This document shows positions 9,284 through 17,582 of a stretch of 64,000 nucleotides of DNA, one piece after another; position 1 is the first letter of the stretch; each line of letters starts with the position of its first letter. The stretch lies in NCBI RefSeq assembly GCF_900101915.1, contig NZ_FNAL01000010.1, forward strand, positions 1 through 64,000. Reading direction: 5' to 3'. The notes below the pieces were generated by a model. It saw only the letters and a list, made by a program, of their open reading frames with translations, was not told the DNA's origin and made no database searches. The translations under genes were made by a program, and so were the position numbers. The DNA is from Psychrobacter pacificensis. GTDB taxonomy: Bacteria; Pseudomonadota; Gammaproteobacteria; Pseudomonadales; Moraxellaceae.

Positions 9284-9730
9284 CTTATCCTCCTTGAATC
9301 ATTCTATAGGTAACACTCAAAAGTATTGTTATTACAATCACTGTTGAATGAGACAAATATACAGATAGTTTATTATAAATAGTGTCTTTAAATTGAGTTA
9401 TGGGAAGATATTATCATTTTCGAATAAAAGTAATTATCAAAAGTATCAGGCTGGTTTTTAGTTATCGCTTTGCTACTGACAATCATATATCAATGATAAA
9501 TACCAACATTCGATTACTTATCTCCTTACCTAATTTAGCTTAGCCTATGTATTGATGGATTTAAAGATAGAAAGCTTTACCTGCCACTATATTTGTGTGA
9601 TAACTTGTTATTATAATAGGAAATATTAACACAGACTGTACATTCGCCCGATAATTTCATGTAAAGCGTGGTTCCCAAAACTAAGATTTGTTATTATAGA
9701 GCAATGTGACATCTCGCCACTATTCTTACA
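9284..9730. other. AT-rich intergenic region between divergent genes
   Basis: This stretch lies between the channel gene (minus) and the FKBP gene (plus). I see no open reading frame with a ribosome site and no strong hairpin. TTGTTATTATAGAGC near 9688-9702 is a plausible -10 region for the FKBP gene. Confidence 0.4.
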
Positions 9731-9760
9731 ATCAGAGAGTAATCTATCAGAGAGTAATCT
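9731..9760 (+). repeat. Perfect 15-bp tandem duplication over the FKBP ribosome site
   Basis: ATCAGAGAGTAATCT is repeated twice in a row, and the second copy ends exactly before the ATG at 9761. Each copy contains GAGAG, the likely Shine-Dalgarno element, so the mRNA has two candidate ribosome sites, one at normal spacing and one 15 bases further up. Confidence 0.95.
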
Positions 9761-10492
9761 ATGAAAAAAATCACTACTTTAAGCATTAGTGCCCTTGCTA
9801 GTGCTATGTTGTTAATGACAGGCTGTAGCACCAATAACGGCAGTCAAGAAACAGCTGCTCAAAGCGTTTCTATCACAGAGCAAAGCTCAGCAAGTGAAAA
9901 AGTGGGCTATAGCTTAGGATTCATGATGGCAGAAGGCAATAAAGAAGCTGTCAAAGATTTGAACCTGGATACTTTTGAAAAAGGTTTCCGTGATGGTTAC
10001 GAAGGCAATGATTCAGCATTGACCCAAGAGCAAATGCAAGAAGTATTGATGACGTATCAAAAAGAGCAAGAAGAGCAGTTCGCAAAAGACATGCAAACCA
10101 AAGCAACAGAAAATAAAACTGCTGGCACAGCATTCTTAGCAGAAAATGCGAAAAAAGAAGGCGTGAAGCAAACGGATTCTGGCCTGCAATATAAAGTATT
10201 GAAAGAAGGTACAGGTAAATCGCCAAAAGCAACTGACGTGGTGGAAGTGAACTACGAAGGTAAATTGATCGATGGTACCGTATTTGACAGCTCATATGAG
10301 CGTGGTGAGCCAATTGAGTTCCCACTAAACCAAGTAATCGCTGGCTGGACGGAAGGTCTACAGTTGATGAAAGAGGGCGGCAAGTACGAGTTCTATATCC
10401 CATCAGACATCGCCTATGGCGAAGCGGGTAACGCTGGTATCGAGCCAAATAGCACGCTTATCTTTACGGTTGAGCTATTAAAAGTAAAGTAA
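9761..10492 (+). CDS. FKBP-type peptidyl-prolyl isomerase, lipoprotein
   Basis: This 243-residue exported isomerase is of the FkpA/Mip type. The signal peptide ends in a lipobox (LMTGC, Cys22), so it is probably an outer-membrane lipoprotein facing the periplasm. Residues about 40-125 are the helical dimerisation region with a YSLGFMMAEG segment. Residues about 145-243 are the FKBP domain with VNYEGKLIDGTVFDSSY, the WTEGLQLM segment and the YIPSDIAYG loop. It assists folding of exported proteins by proline isomerisation. It is a single gene with its own terminator. Confidence 0.93.
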   Translation: MKKITTLSISALASAMLLMTGCSTNNGSQETAAQSVSITEQSSASEKVGYSLGFMMAEGNKEAVKDLNLDTFEKGFRDGYEGNDSALTQEQMQEVLMTYQKEQEEQFAKDMQTKATENKTAGTAFLAENAKKEGVKQTDSGLQYKVLKEGTGKSPKATDVVEVNYEGKLIDGTVFDSSYERGEPIEFPLNQVIAGWTEGLQLMKEGGKYEFYIPSDIAYGEAGNAGIEPNSTLIFTVELLKVK

Positions 10493-10515
10493 TGCGCGGC
10501 TGAAGCATTCATCTA

Positions 10516-10554
10516 TAAAAAAAGCCTTCATAATGATTATGAAGGCTTTTTTAT
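10516..10554. terminator. Bidirectional terminator between FKBP gene and argA
   Basis: AAGCCTTCATAA-TGA-TTATGAAGGCTT is a perfect 12-bp stem flanked by A and T runs and serves both convergent genes. Confidence 0.92.
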
Positions 10555-10586
10555 GCGCAGAGGTTTTATATCAGTTTGTCTATAAA

Positions 10587-11909
10587 TTATAGGTTTTTTT
10601 GAAAGACTTTAGAGTTGCGACCATTGTGGTACTTCTCCAGACGTGCTGCTGGTAAGGCACTTGCCTCAACTTCCGCAAAGCCTTGCTCAACGAACCAATG
10701 GGCGGTACGCGTGGTCAGTACAAACAGTTTATGTAGACCATGGCTGCGCGCTTGCTGCTCTAAAAACGCGAGCAAATCAGCACCGCGGCTACCATTGCGA
10801 TATTCAGGACGTACGGCAACACAAGCGACTTCTGCGGACTCTGCGTCTAGCGTATGCAAGGCTGCACAACCCAAAATCATACCATCACGTTCGATGACGC
10901 TATAGTTGTCGATTTCTTGCTCTAAGCGTTCACGTGAGCGGCTGACTAAGATACCTTGCTCTTCTAGAGGGGATAACAGCTCGATAAGGCCAACGACGTC
11001 ATCGATATTGGCACGGCGAATTTCTTCGTAAGGATCATGGCTAATTAGCGTACCAGAACCGTCACGAGTGAATAATTCTTCTAATAATGCACCGTTTTTG
11101 GCATAGGAGATGATATGCGTGCGATGGACACCTTGACGGCAAGCCAAGCTTGCGCAGTTCAAGAAATAATTGATTTCACAGTTCAAATCACGGTCACGTA
11201 AGAAGCGATCCACTTCGTTAGGAATCATCTCATGTAGCAAACGATCACCATCATTGATACCTGCTTCTTCGCCTAAAAATATCAGCTTATCAGCACCCAG
11301 CTCTACTGCGGCGCTAAGTGCAACGTCTTCAGCGAGCAAATTGAACACTTCACCTGTCGCAGAGTAGCCCATCGAGCCCAATATCACGATGTGGTCATGC
11401 AGTAGGTTGTTTTTGATGGCCTCAACGTCAATAGAGCGCACTTCACCCGTCATTTGATAATCAATGCCTTCACGAATGCCATAAGGGCGCGCCGTGACAA
11501 AATTGCCTGAGATGGCGTCAATACGTGAGCCGTACATCGGCGAATTGGCCAGTCCCATCGACAGCTGTGCTTCGATCTGTAAGCGAATTGCGCCAACCGC
11601 TTGCAGGATAGCGGGCATTGCGGCACGCGGCGTGATACGAATGTCTTGATGCAGCGGAGATTCAATATTGTCGTCTTTTAGGTTTTTTTCGATCTGCGGT
11701 CGCGCCCCGTGTACCAGTACCAGCTTGATACCCAAACTATGGAGCAAGGCAAAGTCATGAATCAGCGTGCTGAAGTTAGGATGATTGACCGCTTCACCGC
11801 CAAACATAATCACGAAAGTCTTACCGCGATGCGTATTAATGTATGGGGCAGAGTTACGGAACCAATGGACGTATTCAGGGTTAATCTGTGGCATGGAACT
11901 AGTAGTCAT
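10587..11909 (-). CDS. argA: Amino-acid N-acetyltransferase (N-acetylglutamate synthase)
   Basis: ArgA makes N-acetylglutamate from glutamate and acetyl-CoA, the first step of arginine synthesis. The 440 residues show the two-domain layout: an amino-acid-kinase-like domain (about 10-290; VMFGGEAVNH, KLVLVHGARPQ, ILGSMGYSATGEVFNL) that acts as regulatory arginine site, and a GNAT domain (about 295-440; ACVAVRPEYRNGSRGADLL) for acetyl transfer. The length matches the classical bacterial enzyme. The gene is monocistronic. Confidence 0.95.
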   Translation of the reverse strand: MTTSSMPQINPEYVHWFRNSAPYINTHRGKTFVIMFGGEAVNHPNFSTLIHDFALLHSLGIKLVLVHGARPQIEKNLKDDNIESPLHQDIRITPRAAMPAILQAVGAIRLQIEAQLSMGLANSPMYGSRIDAISGNFVTARPYGIREGIDYQMTGEVRSIDVEAIKNNLLHDHIVILGSMGYSATGEVFNLLAEDVALSAAVELGADKLIFLGEEAGINDGDRLLHEMIPNEVDRFLRDRDLNCEINYFLNCASLACRQGVHRTHIISYAKNGALLEELFTRDGSGTLISHDPYEEIRRANIDDVVGLIELLSPLEEQGILVSRSRERLEQEIDNYSVIERDGMILGCAALHTLDAESAEVACVAVRPEYRNGSRGADLLAFLEQQARSHGLHKLFVLTTRTAHWFVEQGFAEVEASALPAARLEKYHNGRNSKVFQKNL

Positions 11910-12250
11910 AATGGGAGCAGTAGTCGTTAGAATAAGAAAAAGGGCGTAGCAAAAAAATGCCTAACGCTAAAGATTTACCATAGCAAAAAACGCGGTTATG
12001 AGCTATCTTTTATTTCAGCTGTGTTGAGGTCTTTTTATTGCCCATCGGTGATATACACAACCTCAACACGGGGTTAATGTACCCACAAATGCTTTTTGCT
12101 ATGCTAAGCGCTATTGCTTTACTGTCAATGAACGAAGATAATCAATAAAAATAATGAATCTGATTCTTTTAATTATTGACTATGTGTTAAGAAAACTCAG
12201 TTTTTGCCATCTGTGCTTTACCGATATATCAATCAGGGATAATGAGAATT
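11910..12250. other. Intergenic region between argA and the 12251 gene, with an inverted repeat
   Basis: The only clear structure is a perfect 10-bp inverted repeat, GTGTTGAGGT at 12021-12030 and ACCTCAACAC at 12060-12069, with 29 bases between the arms and no T run after it. It lies between two divergent genes, so it could be an operator pair or an RNA hairpin in the leader of either gene. Confidence 0.5.
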
Positions 12251-12838
12251 ATGAAAAAAAGTAACCAATTTGCTAGCCCATTTAGTGCTTGGAGCGGTCA
12301 TCGCTTATTTCACGTTGTTGCCGGTACGCTCATCGGTGCGATGGTAGTCACGCAGGCATCTGCCATGCTGCCGACACCAGAGCAAGCAGTTGATAGCTCA
12401 ATGGCAGTTCAAGCCAATACAAATGCGAGCAGCAACTCAAGTGCCCAAGCGGTTAATAGTAAAATCACAGCATCGTTGGTCAGTGTTGATGCCAATGGAC
12501 AAGAAGTACTCGTCCCTGTCGATACAAATACTCGTTTGCAATCAGGTAACGTATTGGAGTATCAAGGCTACTTTACCAACACCAATGCCGATCGCGTCCG
12601 TAAGATGACGGTCACCATGAGTATTCCGGATCAAGTAGAATTGCTTGGTACAGTGGCACCTGAGTTCCCATATGGGAGTGTCGATGGCAACAACTTCGCC
12701 CGTATGCCACTACGTACCAAGGTAGACAATCAACTACAAGATGTGGCACTAAAATACTATAAAGCGGTTCGTTGGGATCTTGAAGGTGTCGGTTTGAACG
12801 ACACCGTTGCAGTGAAATATCGCGCGCGCGTAAAGTAA
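12251..12838 (+). CDS. Secreted protein of unknown function
   Basis: This 195-residue exported protein has a signal peptide with a long basic front (MKKSNQF) and a hydrophobic core ending near VVTQASA. A Ser/Asn/Ala-rich linker leads to a beta-rich domain from about residue 60 (QSGNVLEYQGYFTNTNADRV and VTMSIPDQVELL). This resembles the DUF11 type of Ig-like surface repeat, here as one copy; the likeness is by eye. I prefer ATG at 12251 because AGGGA at 12235 is 11 bases away; the in-frame ATG at 12242 is too close. A terminator follows. Confidence 0.8.
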   Translation: MKKSNQFASPFSAWSGHRLFHVVAGTLIGAMVVTQASAMLPTPEQAVDSSMAVQANTNASSNSSAQAVNSKITASLVSVDANGQEVLVPVDTNTRLQSGNVLEYQGYFTNTNADRVRKMTVTMSIPDQVELLGTVAPEFPYGSVDGNNFARMPLRTKVDNQLQDVALKYYKAVRWDLEGVGLNDTVAVKYRARVK

Positions 12839-12890
12839 CGCTAAGACTTTTATAGTAAAAGTTCGTCAGATAATGATGTTTATTATTGAT

Positions 12891-12926
12891 AAAGCACCAC
12901 CGTTTATAACCGTGGTGCTTTTTTAT
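12891..12926 (+). terminator. Terminator after the 12251 gene
   Basis: AAAGCACCAC pairs with GTGGTGCTTT over an 11-base loop and is followed by six T. Confidence 0.9.
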
Positions 12927-12978
12927 GCATTGGATTTAATGTCGCTTAACTCTTGTGATGAGTACGCAATAAAGTTAA

Positions 12979-13965
12979 TTAAAGCGTCGCATATTTGCTA
13001 GTAGATTTCTCTCGAATCAGCTGTTTGATGGCGTTAATTTTTGGCGTCGTGGCTTGTGCACCTGCTTTTATCAGCGCACGACGCTGCCTGGTATCTATTG
13101 AGCTATTACGACCGACATTAGGCGTAATGACAATGTCCGCGCGATCTCGTTCGCGGCTTATTGATGGGGAGCGATTGGTAGGGGATACGATATTGGTTTC
13201 GAGAAAGCCCCAAAAGTCGCTTAATGAGCTGATGGTTAACGCTCTATTATCAGTAGGCCCATTAACTTGAGCGGCAGTCACATCAACAGCAATAACAATA
13301 TCAGCGCCCAAGTCGCGTGCGCTGTCAACGGGTACGAGGCTGACCACGCCACCGTCAATATATTTTTTGCCGACTTTTTCTGGAATACGTGGGGCAATAA
13401 AAATATTGGGCACGCTACAGGATGCTTGGACAGCAAGCCCTGCGTTACCTGTGGTAAAGACGGCTTTTTTTAGGGTGTTTTTTTCTGCTGCAACGGCGGC
13501 AAAGGCAATTGGAAAGTCTTCTATGACTTGTCCGCGAACTTTTTCATTCACAAAGTTTTTGAGTTTGATGCCTTCGACAAAGCCTTGATTAGACAACGTA
13601 AAGTCCGTCAACTGGCTATCGGTGGTGGTCAGTGCCAACTGCTCAAGCTGTAACGGCGTGTATCCACTGGCATACAGGCTACCGATTAAACTGCCGACAC
13701 TCGTGCCGACGATCAGGGTAGGTTTGATGCCATTCTCTTCCAATGCCTTTATCACACCCACGTGGGCAAACCCTTTGGCACCGCCGCCACCCAAGACCAA
13801 TGCGACGCTAGGTAACTCCACGATAGGCTCTGGCGTTTTAGGTGTTTGAGCAGTGGGTGTTAGGGTACTGCAAGCACTGACGCATAACCCAGCTACGGCA
13901 AACATGCTAAGACGTAATATACTTAAACCTTGATGAGACGGTCGATATAGAGCAGAGTCTGACAT
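12979..13965 (-). CDS. Patatin-like phospholipase, predicted lipoprotein
   Basis: This 328-residue protein is of the RssA/YchK-like patatin family. The signal sequence ends in LCVSAC, with Cys32 as lipidation site. The catalytic dyad is visible: Ser89 in GTSVG and Asp204 in DGG, with the glycine-rich oxyanion loop GGGGAKG before it. It probably hydrolyses acyl esters of lipids at the envelope. I chose the ATG at 13965 because AAGGTG lies at good spacing before it; the frame is open 19 codons further, which would bury the signal peptide. Confidence 0.88.
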   Translation of the reverse strand: MSDSALYRPSHQGLSILRLSMFAVAGLCVSACSTLTPTAQTPKTPEPIVELPSVALVLGGGGAKGFAHVGVIKALEENGIKPTLIVGTSVGSLIGSLYASGYTPLQLEQLALTTTDSQLTDFTLSNQGFVEGIKLKNFVNEKVRGQVIEDFPIAFAAVAAEKNTLKKAVFTTGNAGLAVQASCSVPNIFIAPRIPEKVGKKYIDGGVVSLVPVDSARDLGADIVIAVDVTAAQVNGPTDNRALTISSLSDFWGFLETNIVSPTNRSPSISRERDRADIVITPNVGRNSSIDTRQRRALIKAGAQATTPKINAIKQLIREKSTSKYATL

Positions 13966-14371
13966 AAAAAACACCTTATAAAATGACCGTGGTTTATAAA
14001 AACCATGATGCAGAAAAACCATGTTGTAGAAAATAAGACAGCTACTATTTATATATAGTCAATCAATATTAAAAGTGGTACAAGGCAGACGAGTGCAAGT
14101 ACTACAGTAGTAGGCTAAACGAGTCTAACGCTGTAACACTTTAATAGTGGTTCGACTATAATAGATGTAAACAAGTTGTCTTAAAGGGTTTTGCAGTCAT
14201 GACGGAATAGCTTAGCATAAGTCATTGACTGTTCAGCTATAATGAGATGAATCGATATTTATATTTTGCTGTTTTTACGGGTCATTTTATGACAATCTTT
14301 CTTAGGTGAGTTATATTTAAAACAGCCGATGACATAGATAAAAATAATAAATAACCTTGTTAGGATCTTTG
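13966..14371. other. Intergenic region between the patatin gene and recG
   Basis: This AT-rich stretch holds the divergent promoters of the two flanking genes. I see no convincing hairpin, repeat or small gene in it. Confidence 0.4.
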
Positions 14372-16723
14372 ATGCCAGTATCGATGAATGTTTCTTCAGC
14401 CAATTCAGCAGACCATATAAGGTCTGACTTGCCACTCTCGGCGTTAGATATGCCAGTGACAGCGTTGGCAGGTGTTGGGACAAAGGTAGCTGAGCAATTG
14501 GCACAATTGAATATCAAGCGGATATTTGATTTGCTACTGCATTTGCCGCGTGATTATGAAGATCGCAGTCGACTGGTATCAATCGCAGAAGTGGCGCACG
14601 GACAGTCGGCTATGATTACCGGACGTGTGGTCCATGTCGATACTAAACGTAGCGGCATGACCGTAACTGTGGATGATGATACGGGCACCATAGCTTTGCG
14701 GTTTTTTAAAGTCTATCGCGGCCTTGCGCAGACCATGAATGTGGGGACGCGATTACAGCTGTTTGGTGAAGTCAAAGTCAGTCGTTACGGCAAACAAATA
14801 CACCATCCTGAATATCAAGTTATCACAGATAATATAGCTACGACTGATACGGGTCTACAGCCCATTTATCCTAGTGTGAAAGGCTTACACCAAAATAAGC
14901 TACGGACTTTGATCAAACTGGCCCTGCAAACAGTTCGTAGTCAGGGTCTACCGATGACGTTGTTTACGAAGGAGGATTTTGCCGTCGTGGCTGACTTACC
15001 ATTAGTACCTTTTGAGCCAGCCAAATCTGTACTGCTAGAGACAGAGTTTCCAGAAGATATTTTTTCGACATTGGCGCGAAGTGTGCCTGATCATGTGATT
15101 GGTAATAGTGTGAATAGGCCTACTACGTCCATTTATGACGTCAATAATGATAGCCATAGCGCAGCTGCTCGCATCGCTCATAGCAATGTTTATAACTTAA
15201 CGATATTTGAAGCGCTAGTACTGCTGCATACACCGCCGACTTATACCAACGCAAGTCAGCAATATAAGCTGTTGACCCAACTGACGGCGCGTACTCATGC
15301 TGCCTGTCAGCGCTTGATTATCGAAGAGTTAACCGCCCATCAGCTCAGCTTGTTGTACCGTCGTCAGCAGCTGCATCAGCACAAAGCACCCAAATGTACG
15401 ACCCACAGTCCGCTAGCTGATAAGCTGTTTGGTGCATTGCCGTTTGATCTAACAGGTGCACAAAAACGAGTGATGAAAGACATCACGACTGATATGGCAA
15501 CCTCTATCCCAATGCTACGACTGGTACAAGGTGATGTGGGCGCTGGCAAGACGTTGGTTGCAGCAGGAGCGGCGGGTTATGCGCTTGATAGTGGTTGGCA
15601 GGTGGCAGTCATGGCGCCGACTGAGATTTTAGCAGAGCAGCACCTCGTGAACTTTAAGCAATGGTTTGAGCCGCTAGGTATCGGTGTGGGTTGGCTTGCG
15701 GGTAAGCAAACTGCCAAACAGCGCCGCGAAGCATTGGAAGCGGTTGCGGAAAACACGGTACAAATTGTCGTTGGTACGCATGCCTTGTTTCAAGAGCAAG
15801 TACAGTTTGCCAAGCTAGGGCTCGTGATCATTGATGAGCAGCATCGATTTGGTGTTGAGCAGCGTATGGCATTGACCAATAAAGGCGTGGCCAATAGCAC
15901 ACCGCATCAGCTAATCATGACCGCTACCCCGATTCCGCGAACGCTTGCCATGAGCGTTTATGGCGATATGGACACCTCCATTATTGATGAGTTGCCGCCA
16001 GGGCGTACCCCCATTACCACGGTGACCATCGATCGCAATCGCCGCGATGAGGTGATCGAACGTATTGCCGTGAATTGCGAGGCAGGCAGGCAAGCTTATT
16101 GGGTGTGCTCCTTAGTCGAGGCGTCTAGCGTGCTCGATGCACAAGCAGCTGAAGCCACGTATGAAGATTTAAATGAGCGCTTAGACATTCGCATTGGCTT
16201 AGTACACGGCAAAATGAAGTCTGCGGATAAACAAGCCATCATGCAGGCGTTCAAGGCGGGTGATTTGGATTTGTTAATTGCCACAACCGTGATTGAGGTG
16301 GGGGTCGATGTACCCAATGCCTCACTCATGGTGATCGAAAATGCGGAGCGTCTAGGGCTTTCACAATTGCATCAGCTTCGCGGGCGCGTCGGGCGCGGCT
16401 CAACCAAGAGCTTTTGTGTGTTGTTATACCAAAAACCGTTATCAGAAACAGGCACAGAGCGTTTGAACGTGCTACGTGATAGCACCGATGGTTTTGTTAT
16501 CGCTCAAAAAGACTTAGAGCTGCGCGGGCCGGGTGAACTGCTCGGTAAACGTCAGACAGGCAATATTGGCTATTGTTTGGCCGATCTTATCCGTGATGAG
16601 CAGTTATTTGCGATTGCGCAGCGTTTGGCCAAGCACTTGATTGCAGACCCTACCAGAAAAGCGGATGTCAGCCAACTGATTCACCGCTGGATGCCTGAGG
16701 CGAGTCGTTATACCAATGCTTAA
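14372..16723 (+). CDS. recG: ATP-dependent DNA helicase RecG
   Basis: RecG regresses stalled replication forks and branch-migrates Holliday junctions. The protein of 783 residues has the N-terminal wedge/OB domain (about 30-260, VHVDTKRSGMTVTVDDD), Walker A GDVGAGKT near 386-393, a DEQH box near 486, and the RecG-specific C-terminal motifs (QLRGRVGRG, LELRGPGE, RQTGN). It is longer than the E. coli enzyme (about 690 residues), partly through an insertion around residues 215-270 with a Ser/Asn-rich segment. ATG at 14372 has AGGA seven bases upstream; an in-frame TTG at 14357 is less likely. Confidence 0.95.
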   Translation: MPVSMNVSSANSADHIRSDLPLSALDMPVTALAGVGTKVAEQLAQLNIKRIFDLLLHLPRDYEDRSRLVSIAEVAHGQSAMITGRVVHVDTKRSGMTVTVDDDTGTIALRFFKVYRGLAQTMNVGTRLQLFGEVKVSRYGKQIHHPEYQVITDNIATTDTGLQPIYPSVKGLHQNKLRTLIKLALQTVRSQGLPMTLFTKEDFAVVADLPLVPFEPAKSVLLETEFPEDIFSTLARSVPDHVIGNSVNRPTTSIYDVNNDSHSAAARIAHSNVYNLTIFEALVLLHTPPTYTNASQQYKLLTQLTARTHAACQRLIIEELTAHQLSLLYRRQQLHQHKAPKCTTHSPLADKLFGALPFDLTGAQKRVMKDITTDMATSIPMLRLVQGDVGAGKTLVAAGAAGYALDSGWQVAVMAPTEILAEQHLVNFKQWFEPLGIGVGWLAGKQTAKQRREALEAVAENTVQIVVGTHALFQEQVQFAKLGLVIIDEQHRFGVEQRMALTNKGVANSTPHQLIMTATPIPRTLAMSVYGDMDTSIIDELPPGRTPITTVTIDRNRRDEVIERIAVNCEAGRQAYWVCSLVEASSVLDAQAAEATYEDLNERLDIRIGLVHGKMKSADKQAIMQAFKAGDLDLLIATTVIEVGVDVPNASLMVIENAERLGLSQLHQLRGRVGRGSTKSFCVLLYQKPLSETGTERLNVLRDSTDGFVIAQKDLELRGPGELLGKRQTGNIGYCLADLIRDEQLFAIAQRLAKHLIADPTRKADVSQLIHRWMPEASRYTNA

Positions 16724-16767
16724 AAGGGCTATTATTATATACCGTTTGGATATCTAAAACGTTTGAC

Positions 16768-16783
16768 TCAATCAATTGATTGA
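16768..16783. promoter_or_regulatory. Perfect 16-bp palindrome, candidate TetR operator
   Basis: TCAATCAATTGATTGA reads the same on both strands and lies 13 bp before the start of the TetR-family gene. Its size and symmetry fit an operator for a TetR dimer, and its place would block the regulator's own transcription or early translation. Binding is inferred. Confidence 0.6.
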
Positions 16784-16796
16784 TTAATAATGACCC

Positions 16797-17480
16797 ATGA
16801 CAAAATTATCTGAAATTGACTTTGAAACCGCGCTTGATCGAGTCGAATCTGAACCTAGTAGTAGCGCCGCCTCTATTTTACGATGCGCCGAAGCGCTGTT
16901 TTCGGCTAAAGGCTTTAAAGCGGTTACTACTCGAGATATTGCCAAGGCTTCTGGCAAGAATATTTCCACCATTCACTTTCACTGGCAAAGCAAACGGTCG
17001 CTGTATGAAGCGGTATGTAGAATGCATGCTCGTCAGCTGTTGGCTTTTGTGTCTCAAACAGAAGCCGCGATTGCAGATAGTACACTTGAGCCCGCCCAAG
17101 CGTTAGAGCAGTGGATCGATAAAACTTTGGATTTACTGATTGAGAATCCAGCGATTGCTAAGCTAGCGTCACAGAATATCTCAGTACAAAATAACCCAGA
17201 AATGGTGACTTTGTTTGAACATGACATTCAAGTATTGGCGCGGTTTCAAGGCTATCTGTCTACATTTCTTGGTCCAACTGACGATCATACTAAGCCATTG
17301 CGCCTGTTCACCTTGCTTTATTTTACCATCGGTATGTTTACAGACTCGTCACTACAACAAGCCACGCTTGGCGGGTCGGTTTATGAGCAACCAGAGTTAC
17401 AACAACAGCTTAAATCGTTTGCAAAAAATCTCGCAATGAGCTTGCTACAAAGAAATAGCGCACTAACCACTAATTCATAA
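16797..17480 (+). CDS. TetR/AcrR-family transcriptional regulator
   Basis: This 227-residue repressor has an N-terminal TetR helix-turn-helix at about residues 21-68 (ILRCAEALFSAKGFKAVTTR, then IAKASGKNISTIHFHW). The rest is a helical ligand and dimer domain. It lies 102 bp before, and in the same direction as, a membrane-fusion protein and an RND pump, so it most likely represses that pump until a substrate binds. A perfect 16-bp palindrome precedes it. The first 20 residues are acidic and outside the usual fold. Confidence 0.92.
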   Translation: MTKLSEIDFETALDRVESEPSSSAASILRCAEALFSAKGFKAVTTRDIAKASGKNISTIHFHWQSKRSLYEAVCRMHARQLLAFVSQTEAAIADSTLEPAQALEQWIDKTLDLLIENPAIAKLASQNISVQNNPEMVTLFEHDIQVLARFQGYLSTFLGPTDDHTKPLRLFTLLYFTIGMFTDSSLQQATLGGSVYEQPELQQQLKSFAKNLAMSLLQRNSALTTNS

Positions 17481-17533
17481 GCTGTTCTGACTAGTGGCTG
17501 TCCAGTAATTGTTTTTGAGTAATGGTTTAAGTG

Positions 17534-17547
17534 AGCGTTTAAGCGCT
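17534..17547. promoter_or_regulatory. Near-palindrome before the efflux genes
   Basis: AGCGTTTAAGCGCT is symmetric except for one base pair and lies 36 bp before the membrane-fusion gene. It differs from the palindrome at 16768, so if it is an operator it belongs to another protein. It could be chance. Confidence 0.3.
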
Positions 17548-17582
17548 GCTTTTATTATTATCCGTATTTATAGAGACCGACT

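Noticed and set aside
9951..10448. 165-residue open frame antisense to the FKBP gene
   Set aside because: It lies fully inside a gene with clear homology, its translation is low-complexity Leu/Arg/Ser-rich, and it has no ribosome site.
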